Shown one piece after another: positions 45,345 through 57,449 of a stretch of 64,000 nucleotides of DNA; within the stretch, counting starts at the first letter, position 1, and every line of letters begins with the position of its first letter. Made by a program: the position numbers and the translations under genes. The stretch covers positions 12,069,501-12,133,500 of the forward strand of contig JAVHKY010000003.1 of NCBI GenBank assembly GCA_035079385.1, read 5' to 3'. The notes under the pieces are model-generated. The model was not told the DNA's origin, ran no database searches, and worked only from the letters and a program-made list of their open reading frames with translations. This stretch comes from Aspidiotus rigidus. Lineage: Eukaryota > Arthropoda > Insecta > Hemiptera > Diaspididae.

Positions 45345-45550
45345 AGCAATGCTGAACCACGTATTCAATAAGCAATGCTGAACCACATATTCCATAAGCA
45401 TGCTGAACCAAATATTCCATAAGCAATTCTGAACCACATATTCTGTAAGCAATGCTGAACCACATATTCCATAAGCAATGCTGAACCATATACTGTATTT
45501 GGTTCAGCATTGCTTACAGTATATATGTGGTTTAGCATTGCTTACAAAAA
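45342..45550. repeat. 26-bp tandem repeat ending in an inverted copy
   Basis: Six direct units of ATAAGCAATGCTGAACCACA plus TATTCC end in an inverted copy. TAAGCAATGCTGAACC at 45472-45487 pairs perfectly with 45501-45516, and a second imperfect inverted unit lies at 45527-45545. The core is shared with the hairpin at 38417-38454. Confidence 0.85.
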
Positions 45551-46019
45551 TATGGATCAGCGAGTATACAGTTCAGCTTTGTTAACTGAATAAACGGTTT
45601 GCTGAATATGTGGTTTGGAACTTTTCTTGTCCAACAAAATTTTATCAATCTCCTAACAAATGATGATTGTTCAAGGGTGAGTTTGTGATGCAAGGAGAAA
45701 CAGAGAGGTTGAGCCGAATGTCCGTGAGAACTGAGCAGGAGAGGAAGTCTCAAACGGACGACATTGCTTGATCTTTTGGAAGCGGTATTTTATTTACATT
45801 TTTTGTGTTGCAGGTTCAAGAATCCTTTAGGAACATCAAACAAAATACAGCTCAACATTCCACAATAAAAATTATGCTACTCAAAGAAGAACACTTTCCA
45901 ACCAACCTAACAATCCCACCCTATCAGGACTAATATCTTGTGTCATGAAAACTGCGGACGTGTTATAATCAAAACCAATTTGATTCATAGAACAGGTTCC
46001 CAGCGATCCTCGTTCAACT

Positions 46020-46390
46020 TTGTTAAGGAAGCCGTCATTTTATGGAAGGGTAAACTCCAAGAGGAGATCGCGGGGCCAATAGACGAGTACATAAAACCTG
46101 TGTCAATAATGAACATGACTAAAGAGTACCTGGCCTGAAAAGAGAAGATCGAGATAAAATTTAGACATAAAGACTGATAAAAGAATCCAAAGGTGAACCA
46201 ATAGGAATTCCTACCTCCTCGGGAACTCGAAAATTTCCCACTAAATTCACAAAAATTCGGGATTTAAGCAAATTGAGAAGTCCCTCCAACTCTTCATGAG
46301 GTGGTACCATAACGTCTTTGAGGATTTAGTATTTCTCGCTCTTTGATATAGGCTAATGCTTCGCACATTAGAGGAGAATATAAAAATTAA
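46020..46390 (-). pseudogene. Penelope RT segment, inverted part of a rearranged insertion
   Basis: On the minus strand, from 46388 leftward, the frames give EALAYIKEREIL (motif A region), PHEELEGLLNLL, VPEEVGIPIGSPL near 46215, and SHVHY(stop)HRF at the YVDD region near 46075. These correspond in order to about residues 82-240 of the 12.1-13.6 kb copy, with frameshifts and stops. At 46390 the sequence switches to the other strand and to a later part of the same element. Confidence 0.8.
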
Positions 46391-46745
46391 TCTTACAATT
46401 GTTAAAGGATCAAGGGTTAAGCTAAAGGACCCTGTCCCACCGGTCGACAATAGTGAGGTGTACAAGCTGGAATGTGGTGACTAACAGGAAGTGCAAATCG
46501 GTGAGACTGATCGCCAGCCAAAATAAGATTGGTCAAGCATAAGAAATTGTGGGAGAGAAGAATATTGGAGAACCGGCATTGGCGGGACGGGCCATTCAGT
46601 CACCAGAGGTTACAGTTTGAAGCCACGAAGTGCTATTTGTACTCATGAATATGCAGAAGAAGAATAAATGAATTAAGGATACGAAGAGTGGCTAGATTTG
46701 AGGAATTTAAAGAAGTTTTTTATCCCAAACTCTACATTAAATAAT
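46391..46745 (+). pseudogene. Penelope GIY-YIG segment, direct part of the same insertion
   Basis: The plus strand reads TIVKGSRVKLKDPVP, EVYKLECGD(stop) and IGETDRQ, matching the GIY-YIG region (about residues 362-402) of the copy at 12.1-13.6 kb. Weaker similarity continues toward the C-terminus to about 46745. Residues about 240-360 of the element are missing at the junction. Confidence 0.78.
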
Positions 46746-46749
46746 TTTA

Positions 46750-49520
46750 AACAGTGACTTTTAAAGAGGTTGAGGAACGTCTGAGAAATTAGTTTACGGT
46801 AGGACAGGGGAAACTTGGTGACAACAATTCTCAAAATATATTGATCTACCTACTCAATCAATGGAATCTAATTTTTCAGAAATCGCTTGAAGACAGGACC
46901 GTCGCGACTTGACAAATTGTGTAGAAAATTTGGGCGAGTGGAAATTTCGATCATGATCAAAAGGAAGAGGTCGTTTGTTGGAAAAATCGGCCCTGTTCGG
47001 AGGAAGAATTCACTTCCCTTCTGCAAGAAAACTTTTCTAGAATATATTTTGTTATCATTTTGTATATTATACGTTTTGTTTTTAAATGAAGGTTGTTGTT
47101 GCGTACTAGTCCTTGTAGTAGCCTATTATTCACATTATAAATCATAGACGTTGTCAGCTGCACCAAGTCGAGTTCGCGTGAACGTGCTTTTCTTTTACAC
47201 CATTCTCAATGCTCTCATTTCCTTTCTCAAGCAGAAATACTCCAGTACAGGAGGATTTAGTCGTATATTGTTTGTAGTCTACTATACGATTAACACAGTT
47301 AATATACATTCGAGCTCGACGTGTATCGTGTATATTTTTTTCTACAACCGAGACAGAAATTAATAAGCCTTTTTGCTATTTCATAATAAACCATGGACCA
47401 TAACTTAACTGTGTATCCTGCGCAGGTCTCATTACTGACGTAAATTAATTAGAATGAAGTGAATTGTAAGGTCTCTCATTAACGCAGAAGCGTTTTGTAC
47501 ACATTTGAAGGAGAGTTTCTAGCGCGCACCACTTGCATGATAGAGAACATTCAGCTATCTAGAATATGCAATATAAGATGACGATTGAACACGAATAAAA
47601 AATCGCTTACTCCGAGTTACGGTCGTATTCTCTTCTATATGTCGGCTCGTTGACTATACTATCGGCTCCGAGCAGATCTCTTCCCCGTGGTATTGTTAAG
47701 AAAAATGTGCAGAAAATCCTAGGAATTTTAACGACCGTATTCTATTATAACCTTTATTAATAACGCCTATCATGTAACTCATCGGCCAGTCATATAATTA
47801 ATGTGAATTTTGCGCTAGAAAAATATTACATCATTATGCAGGTACAAAAGACAAGTTCTTTATTCTAATTAAATAAAAAGTAGTCTCCGTAGTCTGTCTG
47901 TTGCGGTAAAAAAGTTGAATCAAAACAATAAATTTTGCGCGCGCGAGGAATCGGCGATGGCCAGAAATTATCTGAACCATTAAATAATTTTAAGTTCAGA
48001 GTGCACAAGTATAAAATTATTCGATTTCGCAGATCAAGATGGGGGATGTATGGTAATTTTTCTCTCGATCATGATTTTCGCGGTAAATGAACTCTGTCGA
48101 GCCAAAGAGTGAACTTGATATGTAAATTTGTTTCAAATGTCAACTGTCGCGTATATCGTTTATGACGAATACACGTACTGTTTCTCCCCCTCCCCTCCTT
48201 CCTTTCTTCGTGAGTATATGTGTAAGTCTACACACTCTGCCTCCTAAAACCGTTTTCAACTGCTTCCACGCTGATAAAAAGTTAGAAACGTTTAGATGTA
48301 ATGCCCGTTATCGATGAAATATTATCGTTTTCGACGTAATATTTATTTGTCACGCAATTCGAACGCGATAACAACTTAATCTAAATGGTTCGAATAAATC
48401 AAAAAGTGCCATATTTTTCCTCGTTGTTTGCCTTCTTAAATACGTTGACGTTAATCGGTGGCTAATTCCTTCGCAATAGGTCGCATGTTGCCACTGTGGA
48501 CTGCCTATAGTCGAGATGGCGACAAAGTTGATAACTATCAGTATTTTAGACAGAATGGAGGAGAGAAGCTCGGAAAATTCCGAAATCGAAGATTGCAGCT
48601 GAAATTCCTCGCAAATTTTTTCATTCGTAGGTACTTAATTGTTGCTTAGAACTTTGTGCTATCGTTTTCTTTTTTCTCTCAGGAGGAGATGGTTTCATCG
48701 GTTATGCGAGTTTTAGTGTGGCGATTCGTATTAACGCGAGTGGTAATGGGAAGTGAACTTAATTACAAAAACGCATAGATACCTATCTTTCGAGTATTGT
48801 GCGAACACGCAACGAGAAAAGTATTCGATAACTTATCATGAAATTGTATACTTTCGTTCAGATTCGTAGCGAATATTTACGTCCAGGTATTCAAGCTGTT
48901 TTTCGGATGCAGGTGGTGGAGAAATAGACCTAAGTAATTCTGGAACGACGAGTGAAGTGAAAATCGCCTGCGAGCAATTTCTGTCTGCTTAACCTAATCA
49001 GATCGTTACTACACAGGAAGATAACCCATTAGACTAGAATTAGAAGAAAGACTCTCATCACCCAGAAATCGCACCCAGGTAAAATGGAGACGTTCCCTGA
49101 GGCCTCAAAGTGCTTCAAAGCTCAGAGGCTTTTGCTACTATTTGACGTATTTTACGTCTTCTTGCGAGTATTGTTTGTACGAAATTAAAAATCTCAGAAT
49201 GCACAATGAGAAGCTGCGAACAAGACAAGTCTTCAAGGCCGCTCTAGAACTCAAGATACCAATTGCGATCAAGCAACAGGCATTGATTTCATCATCGGTG
49301 GTATAAAAAATGTAAAGCCAAATAAATAAAGATCATTTTTAATGTCTTTTTATAACTACCAGTTCAGACAAAATAATTGTTGACAGCGGTTAAAGGTACA
49401 ATATAAAGACATCAAACCTCTTTTTAACGTCATCCGCTCGGACCAGCCAGTGACTTCATCAAATTACTATTTCTTCTCGCTCTAGATTTCTGGGTTGGGT
49501 CAAGGATTCTAAGTACATCA
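46750..49520. other. no recognisable gene
   Basis: Apparently unique DNA. Open stretches at 46887-47147 and 48458-48649 carry no motif. A repeat core (GCCAAATAAATAAAGATCAT) begins near 49312. Confidence 0.4.
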
Positions 49521-49529
49521 GCGGGCAGG

Positions 49530-49660
49530 GGGTAAAAGCCTAGTACAATCTAGTACATTGTATGCTAAGCCCAGTTTAAATCGAGTATAGCCTAATATTA
49601 GTACAGCGTACCATAGGCGTATGCTAGGCCCAATTTAGAGCTATTATAACTTACTCAAGC
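49530..49660. repeat. CTAG/GTATAC-rich repeat, second copy
   Basis: The same degenerate motif family as 20150-20480, with GCCTAGTACA, CATTGTATGCTAAGCCCAG and GTATAGCC units. Confidence 0.5.
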
Positions 49661-50149
49661 CTGTGGTTTAAAGCTACAGAAAGCCAATCTTTGTTCCATG
49701 TAAAATCATATACTTCTTTGGGTGTTTGACCAACATATCCATCTTGATTTCATAGATATATCAAGTGTATATTAGGCTGCTTTCACTCGTTCGTCCCCAT
49801 TCTTAGACTAGTATATATACATCTAAGACACTGTATGTTGAGCTGACTTTTTCGGGGATCTACTCGCTCCGCTCGTTCCCTCATTCTTGATCGAGTGGAT
49901 CAAACCAAGGATTCCTCACAATTTTACTGGGGGGTGGGGGAGGGGAGAGATAAACTCGGACGAAGCCGCAGATTTCCAATGAAGTTGGACCTGCAAATTT
50001 CCAGTAGATGGCTAGGACGCCGGTAAAGGCAATAAAAAGAGGGAACCCAATCCCAAACTTACGAATTTTTGATAGCGGATTAAGTCAAAGTAAAGACGTC
50101 AACCAGTTCAAACCTCCTCGTGATGTCGTTATCATCCGTTGAATCTGCT

Positions 50150-50455
50150 TTTGACGTCATCAAGGTCCGTGATATCATTACTCAATGCCCTACTCCCGAC
50201 ACTACTCCCTAAAAGGTGAATACCGGTGCCGGAGGTGCGATTTGTGGAGGATCTTTTTGGGCGTGCGTGCACGTTCATACATCCCCGTTTCAAAGGCGAA
50301 TCAAGCTTGTGACGTCATCACCATCCGTGATATCATTAGTTTGTAATGTCATCAGCTTGAATTTATCTATGACGTCATCAGTTTGTGATGTCATCAACTT
50401 AAATTTACTTATGACGTCATCAATATCCGTGACGTTATTAGTTGATGATTCATCA
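50150..50455. repeat. array of CRE-like TGACGTCATCA motifs
   Basis: At least six TGACGTCATCA or one-base variants (TGATGTCATCA, TAATGTCATCA) recur every 25-60 bp from about 50150 to 50455, with spacer words such as CATCCGTGATATCATTAG repeated. A smaller cluster lies at 50918-50978. TGACGTCA is the palindromic CREB/ATF site, but repeat expansion alone can explain the array. Confidence 0.6.
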
Positions 50456-50472
50456 ACATTCTTCTCTTTCAG

Positions 50473-50711
50473 CAGAGAACCTGTTTTATCGGGGAGGGAA
50501 GGGGAAAGGTCCACCGGCCGGTCGTAACACATATAGCTCGAAGGTCGACATTTTCACAAGTCCCCCTCTTATCACATATAGCTTGGAGGTAGAAATTATT
50601 ACAAGCTCCTCCTGTCGTATATAGATCCAAAGTCCGGGTCTGTGACGACACGATTTGATACTGCCACGTCAACATTTTTCAGATCCCATGTGCCCCATAA
50701 AACAGGTTCCC
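50473..50711. repeat. CAGGGAACC-family element
   Basis: The left end reads CAGAGAACCTGTTTTATCGG and the right end CATAAAACAGGTTCCCCT, about 240 bp apart. It contains TATAGCTCGAAGG units like those at 9.5 and 63.4 kb in inverted orientation. Confidence 0.6.
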
Positions 50712-50750
50712 CTCCCTCATTCAACTGCCAAAAAACCCTTGAGTTTTCAA

Positions 50751-51084
50751 CAGGGAACCTGTTTTATCGGGGGGGGGGGAATTCGGAAAAAAACGCCCGT
50801 CATCCACCGTCCGGCCGGCCGGCAAAGCTCGGACCTCGAAAATTTTCCGAGTTCCCCCTCTTATCACACATATCTCGGAAGTTGACCTCTCATACATTGC
50901 TTAGAGGCCGGGGCTTGTGACGTCACAGTTTGATGACGTCATGGGTCCGCCTTGTGACGTCACAATCTGATGACGTCATAGATTAGTTCTTTCTAACCAT
51001 CTATTGTACAGCTCGGGGGCGGGGCCTCTGACGTTACAATCTACATTTCTCCGATCCCACGTGCCTCATAAAACAGGTTCCCTG
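50751..51084. repeat. CAGGGAACC-family element
   Basis: The ends CAGGGAACCTGTTTTATCGG and CATAAAACAGGTTCCCTG form intact inverted repeats 334 bp apart. Inside are a long G run and TGACGTCA motifs. The right flank resembles the conserved CTTAACTCCGTTAA-type sequence next to other copies. It lies only 40 bp from the preceding copy. Confidence 0.65.
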
Positions 51085-51164
51085 CCAGCCCACGCTCGCT
51101 TAACTCCGTTAAAGAACCCGTCAGTTTTTCCCTCTTTTGGACTAGCAGATTTCTGGATTCGGTT

Positions 51165-51350
51165 GCAGAATACGCCTAGTTCAAGCCTAGTAAACTATAT
51201 ACTAAGCCACAGTAGGCCTAGTATAGGGCTAATATACGATAGTACACTGCAGGCCTAGTTCAGGCCCTAATACAGAGCTGGTATAGTCTAGTATACTGCA
51301 TGCTAGGCCTAGTTCAAATCTAGAATAGCCTAATATACTGTATCAACGGG
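51165..51350. repeat. CTAG/GTATAC-rich repeat, third copy
   Basis: Repeated GGCCTAGTATAG, ACTGCATGCTAGGCC and CTAGTTCAA motifs with no coding content. Confidence 0.55.
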
Positions 51351-54300
51351 GGGCATCTCAGCCTCACGGATCTGAAATAATGAGGGTGGCGTGCCAGAAA
51401 GACATTAAAAATTTCAATACGCTCAAAAACCTTGAATTTGTAAATTTTGCTGTTTCTTGCCAACCGCTGATAGAATACAAATCCGAAAAATTCTAACTCA
51501 AGGCAACAAGAACTGACTAATTAAACTGTATCTTGAAGAGGCACTGAGTCCATTGATCAACCTCGTGCAACCCGAGATATTGAAAATTTATAGGTCGAGA
51601 AATTTCGTCCTCGTTATAAGTACGTATAGCCGAATGATTAATCTACACGCTTCAAAATTCTACGCGCAACGAAGAGAAATAAAATGTAGAATTTTGTAGG
51701 ATGGGAAGTCAATTTATTAATATTGTCCTGTTCCAAAGTATCACATTTGTATATCTCACTACTCTATGTTTCATTTTCTGCTTGTCATGCGTTTGGTGTA
51801 CACAATATTATGTCATTGCGCTTTCTATTCGGAGATAAGGACAAAGAAAAAATGCAATTACCATTTATTTTACAACACACTCGTACTACAATACGAATTT
51901 ATTGGTCTCATGTGCGCCATTTGCGTTTGTATCATAACAAATTTACTGAATTAAAAAATATTTCTATAGCACGCACTCTAAAATACACGCGAGTTATGAA
52001 CTCACCTCGGGTAATTATTTTCGAAAGAAATGAGATTAGTATTTTTTTTTTTTTTTTAATTTATAGAAATAATATTTTAGAATAGAAAGTATTAATGAAT
52101 ACATTTCACCGGAATAAGTGATCGATATCATATACCAATACGACGATGTGCCCATTCAGACAACGCGCACCGAAGAGGAAGAGCTAGGAGGCTGAAGCCT
52201 CCCCCCCCTAAGGCACGAAAAAATCTGTACAAATAATTGTATTTTGTTTTGTTTCTCTTAAGGAAGGTAATAGCCCCCTCCCCTCCCAAGGAAATTTCTA
52301 TGCGCGCGCCTGCATTCAGACTTCATTCTGAGCAAGATAATAATAATACGTAGAAGCTCAAAAATACGTAGGATTTCAAAGTCTAAATTAGAATATTAAA
52401 ACGGCGAAATAATGGAAGCGAGGGGGGGGGATGGGAAAAAATTACAGAACAATACAAAACAAACGATTTCAGTAATTTTTTGTCGGAAATATAAAATTGG
52501 CGTGGATTGGAGCGATTTGTACGGTCAAGGGGGGACCCAGCGACCATTTGAACGAAAATACGTATGAAGTGGAGGTACCAGTTCAAACAAATTTATGAAT
52601 TATATACAGCGGAAAACCTAGACTTATTTCCAATATAGATCCTCGATTGTGGATGGGTATGAAAATTGAATTCGAAACTGAGTCTTCACGAACGGCGAGA
52701 TACAGAGTCCAATCATTTTTCAACTTATGGATATTGCGAGAAAGAAGAGACGAACAGCGAATATTAATTTCATCTCGAAATTCTCGATGGGTGTGACTGA
52801 CCTATAATACAAAAACATATAGTTGGCGGTTTTCTGATGATTGATCGCGTCAGTCGTACAATACTGTACCTCTTAAATACAACGACGTCTATAATTTAAT
52901 CGTGTACAGCATAACTGTATATTAAGCTATAATAAGAAAAATCCTCTACTTTACGCCTGTAATAGCGTCAAAAAATTAAGTACAGTCTATGTAAATAAAT
53001 GCAAATTCAACTGTAGGTAAGTGCATTTGTAGACAGTGAAAAATTATTACAAAAATACCTTTACGAACGATATACAGGTAAACGTAATCATCTCTCATCT
53101 TGATATGCATTCAAGAACTGGTAATGGGTATAGAGTCTGAGTTTCGCCAAAAAGAGAAGAAAAAAAGATCATTTGTAAAACAGAACACGTGTGTTGCCGA
53201 TAATTTTTCTAATCATCGGCGACTCATACCCATAATGACGTATACCTAGATGTACATTAATGATGGCAACAGGTGTAGAGGTTTCGCGTATAAAATTGCA
53301 TCCACACACGTGTAACTTCATATCCACTGTGTGTTAAGAATAGAAGTTCTTCGTTCTTCTCAAGTTGATAACCAATACCAGTCACTTAAACCGTAGGTAC
53401 TGCAGTATACTTTGGAATGTTTGCTGTACAATTTCTGCGGGTAGAGGCTTCGAGCGAAGTACGAGCACACGGCTAAGACCACGTACTTTTTTCTACAACG
53501 AGAACGGAAATCCGAACCGAAGCTAATCAACAGTTCTCTTCGTATAGCTGGGTTACTCTGTAGTCATATCGGCGCAAATAATCGTGCTTCGCATTGCAGT
53601 TTGGTCGGGGCACTGGAATTGTCCCTTGTCAGCATGCAAAAAGTACCGACGGCGACGTAAGAAGAATGTTTCAAAGATAGGCTCCTTCGATATGATGTTC
53701 CATCCATTCGTGTGGAAGCCGCGTCGAAAAGAAAAAACTGAAAAACCAGAAACTTCATACAGAATGAATGGACAAATAGTATGGTATAGAAAAGTAAAAA
53801 CGATTTTTTCGAGCTACTGCCGAATGCTAGAATCTGGTTTCGGAAATTATAGCGAGGATAAAAATATGTTGTTACCAGCTGTCAAAAGGCGAATGCAGGT
53901 TTCCATATTAATGAATACTGTATTTCCCGATGCTGGGATTATAGTGTTACCTATATACATATAGCTTCGAACGCATATTAAAATAAATACACGTACGTAA
54001 CAATTTTCATCAATATAAAAACGAGTTTCGTTCTTTTTCGAAAAAATACTTAAACCAGTTCTTTTGAATTACAGTAACTATGATTTAGAATTAAGACCGG
54101 TTCCATTCCATAGTATACCATACGAAAACGACGAAATATAAGAGTAACTTTTAGTTACGTCGCGTTTATATTTTTTTCCGATATAATTCTCAAAAGCATT
54201 TTGAGCTGTTTTCTCTCTCTATCTTCTGCATCATTCACCGAGCATTTTTAATGATAAAATATGGAAAAATATAAAATTTTTTTAATTCATAAAAATTTTT

Positions 54301-55080
54301 ACATATCATTTTATATTTGTATTATCGACTAACACTTACGATACGATCATTAAAAATCAACAAAATAGCGAGGCGTAGGCACGAAATAATGGTCTCGTGA
54401 GTGGATCCTTTGTTTGGCACTATAGCTACGTAAAATCCGACCTTCGGTAATACTGAAAAATTTTTATTTTCGTTTTTTGGTCATCAACTGGCGCCCGTGG
54501 AATTCAAATCATCTCCCTTCGATCGTAGCGGAGTCCGTTCCTTTCAATTAGGAATAAGTCGTGCGTTGCGAGGAATTTAAGCGCACACGATCCAGGTTTG
54601 ATTATTTAAGGTAATAGGGGGAAACGATATTGTGTGACTAATCGAAAATAAAACTTCACAAAATATCTATTCGAGTTCTTTCGTCCACGTTCGCCACGTC
54701 GCGTCCTAACATCATCGTGCAGTCATCACAATTTTATATTGTAAGTACCTACATAGAAGAGAAACCGAACCTTAAAAAGTATCGCCATCTAATTTCATAT
54801 CGTCTCCTTCTTCATCGTAATACACTCACATAATTCGTTACTTAAACACTATAATAAACTTATTTGTCACAGAACTAGTTCACACAGTCTTCCAAAAGTC
54901 AACTCGTTAAAGAATTTTGTTTGATTTCTAGTCAAGAAACTGTAAGGTAATTCCGCACAAATTGTATCAAGTTCGGACGTCGTCAAGGACAGCGCATAAT
55001 TAGTCCGGGTTATCCTTCCTCTACATCTGCAAATCAGTAATGGTCAGCATGGAACTGTGCTTGAAAGATAAATAAGAGCC
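51350..55080. other. no recognisable gene
   Basis: Contains a T run near 52031-52047, C- and G-homopolymer runs near 52200 and 52422, and otherwise unique-looking DNA. Open frames at 51723-52085 and 53584-53964 (126 codons) show no motif that I can recognise. Confidence 0.4.
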
Positions 55081-55083
55081 CCA

Positions 55084-55260
55084 CGCTTCTTCTTCAGAAA
55101 TGTAATTCTTGGGCTTCAAGTGTGGCCACCCGTGTCAGGGTCAATGTAATTTTGCTGATGCCTGGCTGTGGAGTGTTCGTATCCTTCAGCTTTCAACTCT
55201 GATAGACTACCCACTTGGATAACGGCATTCTCTTTTGATGAAAGAGCGCAAACGCTTGCA
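55084..55260 (-). pseudogene. Merlin / ISXO2-like transposase fragment
   Basis: The minus-strand frame near 55232-55119 reads AVIQVGSLSELKAEGYEHST, then NYIDPDTGGHT and a stop. This matches the late part of the ISXO2-like DDE transposase domain: a W/AxY..L...GY-H block, then an FVDPxTGAHT block. That family moves Merlin-type DNA transposons. Only this short segment is recognisable, the following residue is a stop, and terminal repeats were not found. Confidence 0.6.
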
Positions 55261-55389
55261 GTTATTGTGGAAAACACTGCCGATTGTTGCAGATCGCAGA
55301 ATTTCAGCAGAGCGCAATATCAGGGAAAGGATTGAAATCATACCTATTTCAAATGACCTGCAACCTTCTTCGCCCGAATGAAAGTTGTG

Positions 55390-56280
55390 ACGAAATAATA
55401 TCTCAGGTGATGGAAGTGAAACATTTCCACTTTAAAAGTTAAATTAAAGTCGAGATTTTGTGAAGATGTACCTTGTTGAGGGGTTTGAAACGCAAAACAT
55501 GTGACCTCTCAAATCAAGAAGAATGAACACAATTTCCAATTTACTGAACAAAAGCAACCAATTCGGAATACTCCGATTGGGGCGAGTAAGCGGGAAGAAT
55601 TCCTCCGAATACAGAAAAAGGGGAAAGCTGGTGATACTCTCAATACCTGGGAAAACTTCCACTTTCTTACTTCATTTAAATTGGAAAACTATTTATTACC
55701 GACCATTTTGCATTTTTCCATTTTTCCATGGACCCCCGGACTTATTTTTGAAAATTGAAATGGTGGTGAAGGGAGAGGTACAAATTATGAGACTCTGAAG
55801 TACAATTAGTACAAATTTATACAATCATATGAGCCTGAACCCCAGGCCAGACGCCCACTCGCAGTGATTATCATTTCTACCCCCTCCACCCCTCAAAAAA
55901 ATGAATTCTTATAGTAGAGAAAGAAGAGAGAGGGTACAAATTAAGGATCCCAAGTACTATTGGCTCCGTACAATCCAATGATCTGAGTCGCTATCCCCGA
56001 TACTCCCTTCAACTATTTCTACAGCCTCCACATTACACTACGTTTTTCTTTTTGTTTCTGCGATTTAACAACCTCCTATCTTGAAATATCTGACCTGTCT
56101 ACCAACTTCCGAGCACTTGTAGTGAGGATTCGATGAAGGGTCGGAGTCGTGGGAAGTAGGATCACCGAGAGAAGAGAAGAGTATTTTTTCCATCGGGCCC
56201 GGGATTTACAGGGGGCTTGGATTTAAGTTTGGTCAAGTTTAGAATTATAAATTGGACCAGATTACAAGAAGAAGAAAAAA
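55390..56280. other. no recognisable gene
   Basis: Overlapping open frames at 55444-55798 on both strands show no motif. The stretch ends in an A run at about 56275-56286. Confidence 0.35.
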
Positions 56281-56291
56281 AAAAAATTAGA

Positions 56292-56315
56292 TGCCATTGC
56301 AGGACTGCAATGGCA
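56292..56315. repeat. perfect 10-bp hairpin
   Basis: TGCCATTGCA and TGCAATGGCA flank a 4-nt loop (GGAC). Confidence 0.8.
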
Positions 56316-56437
56316 GTCACCTAGAGCCTGAAGTTTTTCCAAGTCCTGAAAATCATGACGTGACAACTTGAACGCGCTGCAATTTCAAGGAAGCCGTCGT
56401 CTTTCAAAGTCCCCCTCATATTATATGAGGAGGGTTC

Positions 56438-56492
56438 TGGCAAAAGGGCGTCCGTCTCATAAGAAATACATTGTGCGGACGCCCTTTTGCCA
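56438..56492. repeat. perfect 17-bp hairpin with 21-nt loop
   Basis: TGGCAAAAGGGCGTCCG at 56438-56454 pairs exactly with 56476-56492. It is embedded between copies of the ATATAGCTCGAAGG-type repeat and preceded by a smaller palindrome (CCTCATA...TATGAGG). Confidence 0.85.
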
Positions 56493-56999
56493 TATACATC
56501 CTCATATATAGCTCGAAGGTCGGAATTTTTCCACGTCCCCCTCCCCTCTCCGTGACGTCATCAACTTAGTAACGTCATCAACCTCGCTCGCGCTCGCGGA
56601 CGAAAATTTCCTGGAAGTACCTCCAAAAAAGGGATAGCGGGTTCCCCGCTAAAAAACGCAACAAGATTGGCTCTTGGCGGCCTTGGTGGTAAGTTTATAA
56701 ATATAATCCTGGAAATAATTTTATGTCCGTATATGAGATGTGAAATCAAAGAGGAAAGAGATTTCGAGAAATTTCAAGGACTTGATGATTGAATTTCACT
56801 CGGCAATCGACCAATCAGAAGTTTTCTCCACATAAAAATATTTATTAGTGAATGGGGAGAGGGGCGACAGCTTTATTCTCCGGTGACTCAGGTCAAAAAA
56901 ACTAAAATTTGTGAGTTTCCCTCTCTTTTATGATTCTCTTCTTTCCACATCATAGAAAAATTCTAGCGGAGCCAAATAAATAGAGGTCGTTCGCCCTCA

Positions 57000-57430
57000 T
57001 CATTGGTCTAATACACGAGTAAGTCTAATATACTGTTTGTTGAGCGAACAAGGTCTTAGAGGCTCATTCGCAGTTGAGTACACTGTATATTGAGCTCACT
57101 AGCTCTGAGTAAACCTTAGGCTCAGCTACCTAGCTCTCAGAGACTCTTTTGTATCCAGAGAAGCCTAGATATGCCGAAGCCGGGTATGAAGAAAGCCTGG
57201 ACCTAGAATAAACTCAATCTACCATAAAACCGTTATAAAATCCTCGGTATACAAGTAGTGTACCGCATTCCTAGTATATTATATATACCTCAGGCCTAGT
57301 ATAGAGAGGATGGTGTTAGCATGCTCAACCCGGGAAGGGGATGGCCTCGCAAAAGTCAACAATTTTTCCCAAGGTCTTGCCATCCTAGCTTATCTCAGTA
57401 TACTAGGGGTCGAGTGTAATATTGCCTAGT
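57000..57430. repeat. CTAG/GTATAC-rich repeat, fourth copy
   Basis: Motifs such as TAATATACTGTTTGTTGAGC, CCTAGTATA and TATACCTCAGGCCTAGTATA recur irregularly. A GCCAAATAAAT repeat core lies just upstream (near 56972). Confidence 0.5.
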
Positions 57431-57449
57431 ACTATACTTTAGGCTCAGT

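Noticed and set aside
45162..45510. Ser/Leu-rich frames across the GA run
   Set aside because: They are translations of a CT/GA microsatellite and the adjacent 26-bp repeat.
50150..50455. Functional enhancer made of CRE sites
   Set aside because: The motifs are part of a tandem repeat without a recognisable gene nearby; kept as a repeat, with the regulatory role only as a testable idea.
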